Below are positions 1 to 5,114 of a stretch of 20,106 nt of DNA, piece after piece; positions within the stretch are counted from its first letter, which is position 1; every line of letters starts with the position of its first letter. The position numbers and the translations under genes are program-made. Source of the stretch: Aestuariibius violaceus (GTDB taxonomy: Bacteria; Pseudomonadota; Alphaproteobacteria; Rhodobacterales; Rhodobacteraceae); the NCBI RefSeq assembly GCF_040779325.2, contig NZ_JBFONT020000019.1, positions 1-20,106 on the forward strand, given 5' to 3'. Under the pieces are notes generated by a model, which was not told where the DNA came from, did no database searches, and was given only the letters and a program-made list of their open reading frames with translations.

Positions 1-72
1 GGCCTGCGGTTCGCGATCCGCGAAGGCGGCCGGACGGTCGGCGCGGGCGTCGTCTCGAAGATCATCGAGTAA
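1..72 (+). CDS. tuf: Elongation factor Tu, C-terminal end only (partial)
   Basis: The first 23 codons plus TAA read GLRFAIREGGRTVGAGVVSK and then IIE, which is the conserved C-terminus of bacterial EF-Tu domain 3. EF-Tu delivers aminoacyl-tRNA to the ribosomal A site. The gene begins upstream of the window, so its start and GTPase domain cannot be seen. A strong terminator follows about 100 bases downstream. The 5' part of a second tuf gene ends the window in the same orientation, so this genome carries two tuf copies flanking the rpl-rpo-str cluster. Confidence 0.97.
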   Translation, partial: GLRFAIREGGRTVGAGVVSKIIE

Positions 73-93
73 GGGGCGCTCATCGCTCCCTCA

Positions 94-147
94 CGGGCCG
101 CCCATCGCGCAAGCGAAGCGGCCCGCAAGGGCCAATGAGCGGCCCGC
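94..147 (+). other. GC-rich hairpin with two alternative 3' arms, tuf 3' UTR
   Basis: CGGGCCGC at 94-101 is complementary to GCGGCCCG at 118-125 and equally to a second copy at 139-146; the two copies lie in a direct repeat AGCGGCCCGC (117-126 and 138-147). Only one pairing can form at a time. No T-tract follows either one, so this is not itself a terminator. It may protect the tuf mRNA 3' end, which is an inference. Confidence 0.4.
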
Positions 148-168
148 ACAACACACCGGTTCGACGTA

Positions 169-196
169 GGGGGCGCAATGATGCGCCCCCTTTTAT
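169..196 (+). terminator. Rho-independent terminator of tuf
   Basis: A perfect 9-bp stem, GGGGGCGCA (169-177) and TGCGCCCCC (182-190), closes a 4-base loop ATGA and is followed by TTTTATCTTCT. This is a textbook intrinsic terminator for the upstream tuf transcript. The T-tract overlaps the stop codon of the convergent small gene on the minus strand. Confidence 0.9.
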
Positions 197-471
197 CTTC
201 TGAGCAAAGAACTCAGCAATCCATCACCAACCGCAGACCGGATCAGTCCCCGCTTCGTACCATGTGGTTTTGGGCTGTTTGCGATCGAAAAGATCGATGC
301 GAGTTGCGCGGTCGAAAGCTGACTGACATCGACATTATCGAAGTCGAACTCCCGCAAGGCCGATGCCGCTTGCAGTTCAAGCTGGCTTCTGTCCGCGAAA
401 GACGGCTGGGCGAGGAAAGAGGCGACCGTAACCGTTGCAATCGCACATGCAGTAGATGCGGTCTTGAACAT
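193..471 (-). CDS. Small exported protein of unknown function (92 aa)
   Basis: The product is 92 residues long. Residues 1-26 look like a Sec signal peptide: a lysine at position 3, an Ala/Val/Thr-rich hydrophobic core, and probable cleavage after PSFA. The mature part of about 66 residues is alanine- and serine-rich and ends in a basic tail, SSLLRR. I chose the ATG at 471 because GGAGG lies about 5 bases upstream; the frame stays open four codons further to a TTG that would overlap this ribosome-binding site. It is convergent with tuf, and its stop lies in the tuf terminator T-tract. I recognise no domain and assign no function. Similar short exported proteins are familiar in Rhodobacterales, but that is recollection. 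Confidence 0.72.
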   Translation of the reverse strand: MFKTASTACAIATVTVASFLAQPSFADRSQLELQAASALREFDFDNVDVSQLSTAQLASIFSIANSPKPHGTKRGLIRSAVGDGLLSSLLRR

Positions 472-500
472 CGTATCCTCCAAGTTTGGTTATCCCATCC

Positions 501-506
501 ATCATA
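501..506 (-). promoter_or_regulatory. Possible -10 element for the small exported protein
   Basis: On the minus strand TATGAT (five of six matches to TATAAT) lies 29 bases upstream of the ATG at 471. No convincing -35 box is found at 16-18 bases, so the promoter is only a suggestion. Confidence 0.3.
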
Positions 507-560
507 ACAGAGCTGCACCTATCAGACACGCCCGTTCGATAGCGCGTCCGAAGAGTAGTC

Positions 561-588
561 TTGCTTTTGCCGGGGGCGTGCAATACTC
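561..588 (+). promoter_or_regulatory. Probable promoter of tRNA-Trp
   Basis: TTGCTT (561-566), a 16-base spacer and AATACT (583-588) place a transcription start around 595, some 8 bases before the mature tRNA. Position and spacing suit a stable-RNA promoter, but both boxes are imperfect. Confidence 0.5.
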
Positions 589-602
589 CGGCGCTCGACC
601 TT

Positions 603-678
603 AGGGGTATAGCTCAGTTGGTAGAGCATCGGTCTCCAAAACCGAGGGTCGGGGGTTCGAGTCCCTCTGCCCCTGCCA
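603..678 (+). tRNA. trnW: tRNA-Trp (anticodon CCA), CCA end encoded
   Basis: The 76 bases fold as a full cloverleaf. The acceptor stem AGGGGTA (603-609) pairs with TGCCCCT (668-674), with one G-T pair. The D arm contains AGCTCAGTTGGTAGAGC. The anticodon stem TCGGT/ACCGA encloses loop CTCCAAA with anticodon CCA. The T arm contains GGTTCGAGTCC. The discriminator is G, and CCA at 676-678 is encoded. In many proteobacteria trnW lies directly before secE; here a gene on the opposite strand sits between them. Confidence 0.98.
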
Positions 679-679
679 C

Positions 680-693
680 CTGCCGTCAGGCAG
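680..693. other. Short inverted repeat between trnW and msrB-like gene
   Basis: CTGCC-GTCA-GGCAG forms a 5-bp hairpin on either strand and contains the msrB-like stop codon. It lies two bases after the tRNA CCA end. Neither side has a T-tract, so it may mark a processing or Rho-dependent 3' end shared by the two convergent transcripts. It is a weak feature. Confidence 0.3.
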
Positions 694-1201
694 TCGATGG
701 CGTGAAGGTCAGCGACGTCCCGTTGATGCAGTGCAGCACTTCCCGGTTGATCGCGACGATATGACCCTGATGGGATCCGCAACGACGGCAGGCGGCTGAG
801 ATCGCAGGTCCCGTTCCGCCAGGCATCGGACCGCTGGCGTCAATATCGGTTATAACAGCGGTCGGATGAGAGTGGTAAAAGAAGACCCAGCCCATGGGCA
901 GGATCACCTTCCACTCGCTGTCGTAAAGGGCCAGGTCGCAACCCCTGCAGTGGTAGGTGCCTTCATCCGAGCTTTCCCAGAACGGATGCGACCGGGCAGG
1001 TTCGGTCCCTCCTTCGCGCAGGATACGGAACTCCTCGTCCGTCAGCATCTCGCGCCACTCACCCTCCGTCCGCTGGACCTCGAACTCGAAGGCTGCGTTC
1101 CGTTCCTCGACGCCGGCCGTGGCGGAATGAGTGCCCAGGGTCGCGCAGCCGATCACGGTTGAGCCGATGAAGGCGCGGCGGCTTAGGTTTGGGTCTTGCA
1201 T
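686..1201 (-). CDS. Tat-exported MsrB-like peptide-methionine (R)-S-oxide reductase
   Basis: The 171-residue protein begins with a twin-arginine signal (LSRRAFIGS, residues 6-14, then a hydrophobic stretch ending near HSATA at 25-29), so it should be exported folded to the periplasm. The rest matches the MsrB fold: GGTEPARSHPFW (64-75), zinc motifs CRGC (C85, C88) and CRRC (C138, C141), and HCING with the catalytic-type C158. MsrB enzymes reduce methionine-R-sulfoxide in proteins. It is divergent: the usual GTGWPSFY block reads LPMGWVFFY, and the stretch before the catalytic Cys is shortened, so substrate specificity is uncertain. The start at 1201 has GAGGAGG 8 bases upstream; upstream in-frame codons lack such a site. 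It is convergent with trnW and divergent from secE. Confidence 0.88.
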   Translation of the reverse strand: MQDPNLSRRAFIGSTVIGCATLGTHSATAGVEERNAAFEFEVQRTEGEWREMLTDEEFRILREGGTEPARSHPFWESSDEGTYHCRGCDLALYDSEWKVILPMGWVFFYHSHPTAVITDIDASGPMPGGTGPAISAACRRCGSHQGHIVAINREVLHCINGTSLTFTPSTA

Positions 1202-1366
1202 GGCGTTATCCTCCTCAGATGACATGAGGATATCCCAGATGGACGGAAACATGTGGCACTTGTGCGTGACAGGGAAAATGTCCGTGCTCTCAAGCGCGCG
1301 AGCATCTGGAAACAATTCCGGGCTGTCATCCGGCCAAAACTTGATCGCTTGACGCGCAACACTCTC

Positions 1367-1395
1367 TTGAACGGGACGGGCTTGCACCGTATGTG
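1367..1395 (+). promoter_or_regulatory. Probable promoter of secE
   Basis: TTGAAC (1367-1372), a 17-base spacer and TATGTG (1390-1395) lie 26 bases upstream of the secE ATG. The divergent msrB-like gene between trnW and secE means that secE needs its own promoter unless transcripts run antisense through that gene. Confidence 0.45.
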
Positions 1396-1420
1396 GCAAG
1401 CCGAACCGGTGAGGATCCGA

Positions 1421-1615
1421 ATGGCCAACCCAGCACAATTCATCCAACAAGTCCGTCAGGAAGTCTCCAAGGTCGTCTGGCCGACCCGGCGGGAGGTGTT
1501 CGTCACGACGGTCATGGTCTTCATCATGGCCGCGCTGATGGCGCTGTTCTTCAGCCTTGTCGATTGGGGGATCCGCAGCGGGCTACAGGGGATCCTGAAT
1601 ACCTTCGGCTCCTAG
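1421..1615 (+). CDS. secE: Preprotein translocase subunit SecE
   Basis: This is a 64-residue single-span SecE of the short bacterial type. The amphipathic N-terminal part carries the family signature EVSKVVWPTRREV (about 14-26), followed by one transmembrane helix at about residues 28-48. SecE clamps SecY in the SecYEG channel of the inner membrane. The ATG at 1421 follows GAGGA at a 5-base spacing. The frame is open further upstream, but the extra residues are not SecE-like. It is followed by a 169-base gap with a terminator-like hairpin before nusG, its usual partner. Confidence 0.95.
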   Translation: MANPAQFIQQVRQEVSKVVWPTRREVFVTTVMVFIMAALMALFFSLVDWGIRSGLQGILNTFGS

Positions 1616-1683
1616 GCGATTCTGCTGCGCGAGGGTTGCGCGCGCCCCACTGGCGAAGTATAGGCGCCGGGTTTCCGAAAGAA

Positions 1684-1718
1684 GGCGTGCGGCGAATCGT
1701 GTTGCACGCCGCTTTTTA
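1684..1718 (+). terminator. Terminator-like hairpin between secE and nusG
   Basis: GGCGTGC (1684-1690) pairs with GCACGCC (1704-1710) around a 13-base loop, followed by GC and TTTTT. It has the form of an intrinsic terminator or attenuator lying within what is normally one operon, 67 bases upstream of nusG. Partial read-through or a separate nusG promoter would be needed; I see no clear promoter in the remaining gap. Confidence 0.65.
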
Positions 1719-1784
1719 TTCCGGAAGCCGAATCCAAACGGGCGCTTCGGCGCTAATGCAGTCCGAAGAGGGTAAGAGGATCAA

Positions 1785-2318
1785 ATGGCGAAACGGTGGT
1801 ACTCCGTCAGTGTGCTTTCGAACTTCGAAAAGAAGATCGCCGAGCAGATCCGGACGGCCGTCGCCGAGGCGGGACTGGAAGACCAGATCGATGAGGTCCT
1901 CGTTCCGACCGAAGAGGTGATCGAAGTCCGCCGCGGAAAGAAAGTGACGGCCGAGCGCCGCTTCATGCCGGGCTACGTGCTGGTGCACATGGAGATGTCG
2001 GATGAAGGCTACCACCTAATCAATTCGATCAATCGGGTTACCGGGTTTCTCGGCCCCCAGGGCCGTCCGATGCCGATGCGGGACGCTGAGGTGAACGGGA
2101 TCCTCAACCGCGTTCAGGAAGGCGAGGAAGCGCCGCGGACGCTGATCCACTTCGACATCGGCGAGAAGGTCAAGGTCAACGACGGCCCGTTCGAAGATTT
2201 CGACGGCATGGTCGAGGAAGTGGACGAAGAGAACCAGCGCCTGAAGGTGACGGTTTCGATCTTCGGCCGCGCGACGCCCGTCGAACTGGAATACGCGCAG
2301 GTCTCCAAGCAGAACTGA
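1785..2318 (+). CDS. nusG: Transcription termination/antitermination factor NusG
   Basis: The 177-residue product shows the NGN domain (about 4-115, opening RWYSVSVLSNFEKKI and containing FMPGYVLVHMEM) and a C-terminal KOW domain (about 125-177, FDIGEKVKVNDGPFEDFDG and GRATPVELEYAQV). NusG binds the RNA polymerase clamp, suppresses pausing, and links polymerase to Rho or to ribosomal protein S10. The length is normal for alphaproteobacteria. AGAGGA lies 5-6 bases before the ATG. The next gene, rplK, starts 104 bases later after two strong palindromes. Confidence 0.97.
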   Translation: MAKRWYSVSVLSNFEKKIAEQIRTAVAEAGLEDQIDEVLVPTEEVIEVRRGKKVTAERRFMPGYVLVHMEMSDEGYHLINSINRVTGFLGPQGRPMPMRDAEVNGILNRVQEGEEAPRTLIHFDIGEKVKVNDGPFEDFDGMVEEVDEENQRLKVTVSIFGRATPVELEYAQVSKQN

Positions 2319-2353
2319 CGCGGATGAGCGTGGGAGGTGCGGCGCGCGCGCGT

Positions 2354-2402
2354 GTCCGGCCGGACCACACAACGTAAGGCCCTTGGGACGCGTCCCAAGG
2401 GC
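2354..2402 (+). promoter_or_regulatory. Two palindromes in the rplK leader (nusG-rplK gap)
   Basis: GTCCGGCCGGAC (2354-2365) is a 12-base perfect palindrome. At 2379-2402 GCCCTTGGGA and TCCCAAGGGC form a perfect 10-bp stem around CGCG. The second hairpin has no T-tract (GTTGGAAAA follows) and ends about 20 bases before the rplK start. In other bacteria L1 represses its own operon by binding the rplK leader, so this leader is the place to look for that control. I do not recognise the L1 motif itself. Confidence 0.6.
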
Positions 2403-2422
2403 GTTGGAAAAGGAGAGGCCCT

Positions 2423-2848
2423 ATGGCCAAGAAACTTGCCGGCACCATGAAGCTTCAGGTGCCTGCCGGACAAGCGAACCCCTCCCCGCCGGTCGGTCCG
2501 GCGCTGGGTCAGCGCGGCATCAACATCATGGAATTCTGCAAGGCGTTCAACGCCAAGACAGCGGAGATGGAGCCCGGCGCCCCGTGCCCGACCGTGATCA
2601 CCTACTACCAGGACAAGTCCTTCACGATGGATATCAAGACGCCGCCGGCGTCCTACTATCTCAAGAAGGCGGCTGGGCTGAAATCCGGCGCCAACAATCC
2701 TTCGCGCGAGACGGTCGGCACCGTGACCACCGCGCAGGTCCGTGAGATCGCTGAGGCGAAGATGAAGGACTTGAACGCGAATTCCGTCGAGGCTGCGATG
2801 CAGACGATCCTCGGCTCGGCGAGATCCATGGGCATTGAGGTGAAGTGA
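2423..2848 (+). CDS. rplK: 50S ribosomal protein L11
   Basis: The 141-residue protein is a full-length L11. The N-terminal domain holds the conserved loop PSPPVGPALGQRGINIMEFC (residues 20-39) with the prolines P22, P23 and P26 of the thiostrepton-contact region. The C-terminal domain, from about residue 75, binds the 23S GTPase-associated RNA. L11 forms the base of the stalk on which EF-G and EF-Tu act. An AAGGAGAGG site precedes the ATG. Its TGA overlaps the rplA ATG (TGATG), indicating translational coupling. Confidence 0.98.
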   Translation: MAKKLAGTMKLQVPAGQANPSPPVGPALGQRGINIMEFCKAFNAKTAEMEPGAPCPTVITYYQDKSFTMDIKTPPASYYLKKAAGLKSGANNPSRETVGTVTTAQVREIAEAKMKDLNANSVEAAMQTILGSARSMGIEVK

Positions 2849-3549
2849 TGGCGAAGCTCGGTAAACGTACCCGCGCGGCCCGTGAGGCTTTTGCGGACAA
2901 GGAGAACGTTTCGGTCTCTGAGGCTGTCGCGCTTGTCAAAGGCAATGCGAACGCGAAGTTCGACGAAACGGTCGAGATCGCGATGAACCTAGGCGTCGAT
3001 CCGCGCCACGCCGACCAGATGGTTCGCGGCAAGGTCACTCTGCCTGCCGGGACCGGCAAGGAGATCCGCGTAGCCGTCTTCGCGCGTGGCGAGAAGGCTG
3101 AAGAAGCGAAAGCTGCCGGGGCTGATATCGTCGGTGCGGAAGACCTCATGGAGACCGTGCAGGGTGGTGAGATCAACTTTGATCGTTGCATCGCCACGCC
3201 GGACATGATGCCCGTCGTTGGCCGCCTCGGGAAGGTTCTCGGGCCGCGCAACCTGATGCCGAACCCAAAGGTTGGCACGGTCACGATGGACGTGGCAGAC
3301 GCCGTGAGCGCGGCCAAAGGCGGCGAAGTCCAGTTCAAGACCGAGAAGAACGGCGTCATCCATGCCGGTATCGGCAAGGCCAGCTTCGATGCTGCGAAGC
3401 TGGAAGAGAACGTGCTGGCCTTCGTAGATGCGGTCAATAAAGCCAAGCCATCGGGTGCGAAGGGCACGTATATGAAGAAGGTATCCCTGAGCTCCACGAT
3501 GGGCCCGGGCGTCAGCATCGACGTGGTGTCTGCGACAGGGAATGACTGA
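2848..3549 (+). CDS. rplA: 50S ribosomal protein L1
   Basis: The 233-residue product is a typical L1. It contains KFDETVEIAMNLGVDPRHAD (about 33-52) and the interdomain motif GRLGKVLGPRNLMPNPKVGT, and ends near MGPGVSIDV. L1 binds 23S rRNA, forms the mobile stalk that releases deacylated tRNA, and in several bacteria represses the rplKA mRNA. I take the ATG at 2848, which overlaps the rplK TGA; a GTG one codon earlier is possible but less likely. A strong terminator follows, separating L11-L1 from L10-L12. Confidence 0.98.
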   Translation: MAKLGKRTRAAREAFADKENVSVSEAVALVKGNANAKFDETVEIAMNLGVDPRHADQMVRGKVTLPAGTGKEIRVAVFARGEKAEEAKAAGADIVGAEDLMETVQGGEINFDRCIATPDMMPVVGRLGKVLGPRNLMPNPKVGTVTMDVADAVSAAKGGEVQFKTEKNGVIHAGIGKASFDAAKLEENVLAFVDAVNKAKPSGAKGTYMKKVSLSSTMGPGVSIDVVSATGND

Positions 3550-3587
3550 GCGCTGACACGCGGGTTCTCCGCAAAAACCCGATCTGG

Positions 3588-3624
3588 AAACGGCATCTGC
3601 TTCACCGCAGGTGCCGTTTTCTTG
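3588..3624 (+). terminator. Rho-independent terminator after rplA
   Basis: AAACGGCATCTGC (3588-3600) pairs over 13 positions (one T-G) with GCAGGTGCCGTTT (3607-3619) around loop TTCACC, and runs into TTTTCTT. It should end the nusG-rplK-rplA transcript before the metalloprotease-like gene. Confidence 0.9.
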
Positions 3625-3750
3625 TGACAGTTGAACGGCTTCGCGCCGATCCGTCCAGCTTTCCATAATTGCGCCTCAATCTGTTGTGAGATGACTTGCC
3701 AAATAAGGGCGTGAAGCCCGTGGGGACAGCATCGAAAGGTAGTGACTGGG

Positions 3751-4767
3751 ATGAACTTTAATCCATCCGGCTTTAAGTGGGGCGGCTCCGAAGGGGGTGA
3801 CGCGGGTGGCACGATCTATTGGTCTGCCGAGAATCTCGACGATCTCAACTATGACACAGCCCTTTATGACGAGGGTGACTTTGTAGATGCCCTTGAGCGG
3901 GCTTTCCAGGAATGGGAAGACGTTGCAGACATCGATTTCGAGATGGCGGATATGGACAATCCGGCAGATATTGAAATCTCACCGGGCGATTTGGATTTTC
4001 CTACGCTAGGTGTGGCAACTACATTCTTTGTAGAGCGCCCTGGCGAATACGATCAGATTGTCTTTGCCGAGATTGAGTTCAACGATGATGAGTTCTGGAT
4101 CCCTGATGGGGACGAAGACTTTGGCTCTGAAGTCGATTTCTTTGAGATTGCACTCCATGAAATTGGCCACGCGATCGGCCTCGATCACGTAGATGATCTC
4201 GATGAGATAATGAATACCTTCTACGAGGAAGGCGGAACGGACGAGCTCGGAGAGGGGGATATTCTTGGAGCCCAAGTACTTTACGGAGACGAAGACGGCG
4301 TCACGGTCGATGACCCACGAGATGATGACAGTGACGATGACGGCGACGGCGATGGTGGCGGTGGTCTTGTAGCGCTTCTTCTGGCGCTTCTCCTGCTGCC
4401 GTTCTCCGGTGCGTTCGGCGGTGGCGGTGGCGGCGGTGGCGGCGCGGGTGCGACCGGGGTTGGTTTTGGGCAAACGACGCGGCCTGAAGATGATGAAGAA
4501 CTTGGCTGGTCGGACGATGAAGACGATCCGCTTCTCACAGATATCATCCCAACGGTGCACGTTGACAGACACGAATACAAGATCAAGCTGGGTGAAGAAG
4601 ATCCGGATCACGACCACAACCATGCGGAAGGTGAAGAAAACCCCCTTCTGGCCGATATAATTCCGACGATCCATGTCGATGAGGACGAATACAAGATTAA
4701 GCTGGGCGATGAAGATCCGGATCACGACCATGACCATGACCACGATCTCCTAGACGAGCTCATCTGA
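3751..4767 (+). CDS. Matrixin-like zinc metalloprotease with acidic, His-rich repeat tail
   Basis: The 338-residue protein is strongly acidic. Residues 136-146, HEIGHAIGLDH, are a full HExxHxxGxxH zinc site (H136, E137, H140, H146), followed by a probable Met-turn at IMNTF (153-157). This is the signature of metzincin (M10/matrixin-type) peptidases. No N-terminal signal peptide is seen. After an Asp-rich linker (about 187-201) comes a hydrophobic stretch GLVALLLALLLLPFSGAF (205-222) flanked by glycine runs, then two 38-residue repeats ending in DPDHDH tails. The N-terminal half carries AFQEWEDVADIDFEM, as in matrixin catalytic domains. The ATG at 3751 is used; a GTG three codons upstream, with AAAGG just before it, is an alternative. 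Terminators lie on both sides, so it is a single-gene unit. Substrate and export route are unknown; the zinc site makes peptidase activity likely. Confidence 0.85.
   Translation: MNFNPSGFKWGGSEGGDAGGTIYWSAENLDDLNYDTALYDEGDFVDALERAFQEWEDVADIDFEMADMDNPADIEISPGDLDFPTLGVATTFFVERPGEYDQIVFAEIEFNDDEFWIPDGDEDFGSEVDFFEIALHEIGHAIGLDHVDDLDEIMNTFYEEGGTDELGEGDILGAQVLYGDEDGVTVDDPRDDDSDDDGDGDGGGGLVALLLALLLLPFSGAFGGGGGGGGGAGATGVGFGQTTRPEDDEELGWSDDEDDPLLTDIIPTVHVDRHEYKIKLGEEDPDHDHNHAEGEENPLLADIIPTIHVDEDEYKIKLGDEDPDHDHDHDHDLLDELI
4528..4737 (+). repeat. Tandem 38-codon repeat in the metalloprotease-like gene
   Basis: Two in-frame copies (4528-4623 and 4642-4737, period 114 bases) encode PLLxDIIPTxHVD, a two-residue variable site, then EYKIKLG, a variable acidic residue and EDPDHDH. 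The spacer between them is acidic (AEGEEN). Protein identity is high, while many third codon positions differ, so the duplication is not recent and is held by selection on the protein. Confidence 0.85.
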
Positions 4768-4818
4768 CAGCTGAGGAGGCCCGAATGCTCGGCTTTCCGG
4801 CCTCAAGCAGTTCTAAAG

Positions 4819-4851
4819 AACGCTGCCGCACTTTTATGCGGCGGCGTTTTT
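4819..4851 (+). terminator. Rho-independent terminator after the metalloprotease-like gene
   Basis: AACGCTGCCGCA (4819-4830) and TGCGGCGGCGTT (4837-4848) form a 12-bp stem with one T-G pair around loop CTTTTA, followed by TTT. It ends the protease transcript just upstream of the rplJ promoter region. Confidence 0.9.
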
Positions 4852-4863
4852 GCCAGATGGGGC

Positions 4864-4892
4864 TTGGCAAACAGAGGCAGCCACGATAGTTC
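4864..4892 (+). promoter_or_regulatory. Candidate promoter of rplJ-rplL
   Basis: TTGGCA (4864-4869), a 17-base spacer and TAGTTC (4887-4892) would start transcription near 4899, just before the first hairpin of the L10 leader. The -10 box is weak. Since a terminator lies immediately upstream, some promoter is required in this stretch. Confidence 0.4.
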
Positions 4893-4900
4893 CACCTCTC

Positions 4901-5114
4901 GGGCCCGATGAAGCGATTCGTCTGGGCCCTTATTCGTCCGAGACGGTGGGTGGCCCCAGGCCATAATTCCTGCCCGAGGCGGGATCAGACCAGATTGCCC
5001 GGGGCTCTCCTCGGACGGTCCTGGCTCAGCCCGTACCTGCGGACCTTGAAAGCCGGGCGGTCCGCGTCCGGCAAGACTGAGCCGGGGCGAAAGTCCCATA
5101 ACTGGAGTGAAACT
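4901..5114 (+). promoter_or_regulatory. Structured L10 (rplJ) mRNA leader, probable autoregulatory region
   Basis: About 215 untranslated bases precede rplJ. The first hairpin, GGGCCCGATGAA (4901-4912) against TTCGTC and GGGCCC (4917-4929, one bulged T), has a GCGA loop of the GNRA type and is followed by TTATT. Further on, CTGGCTCAG (5021-5029) pairs with CTGAGCCGG (5077-5085) and encloses GCGGACC/GGTCCGC (5039-5045 with 5059-5065). In many bacteria L10, with L12, binds a leader of this kind to repress rplJL translation. Position and folding support that role here; I have not matched the specific L10 binding motif. Confidence 0.65.

Noticed and set aside
2661..3812. 383-residue open frame on the minus strand
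   Set aside because: It lies antisense to rplK and rplA and is Ser/Pro/Arg-rich low-complexity, as expected from the opposite strand of a high-GC gene; no domain is seen.
4006..4743. 245-residue frame on the minus strand with Val/Ile-rich ends
   Set aside because: The VMVMVV pattern is the complement of the DHDHDH-coding repeat; it does not resemble a membrane protein gene with a start signal.
3751..4767. RTX toxin-type calcium repeats in the metalloprotease-like protein
   Set aside because: The Asp- and Gly-rich stretches do not form GGxGxDxxx nonapeptides, so a type I secreted RTX protease is not supported.
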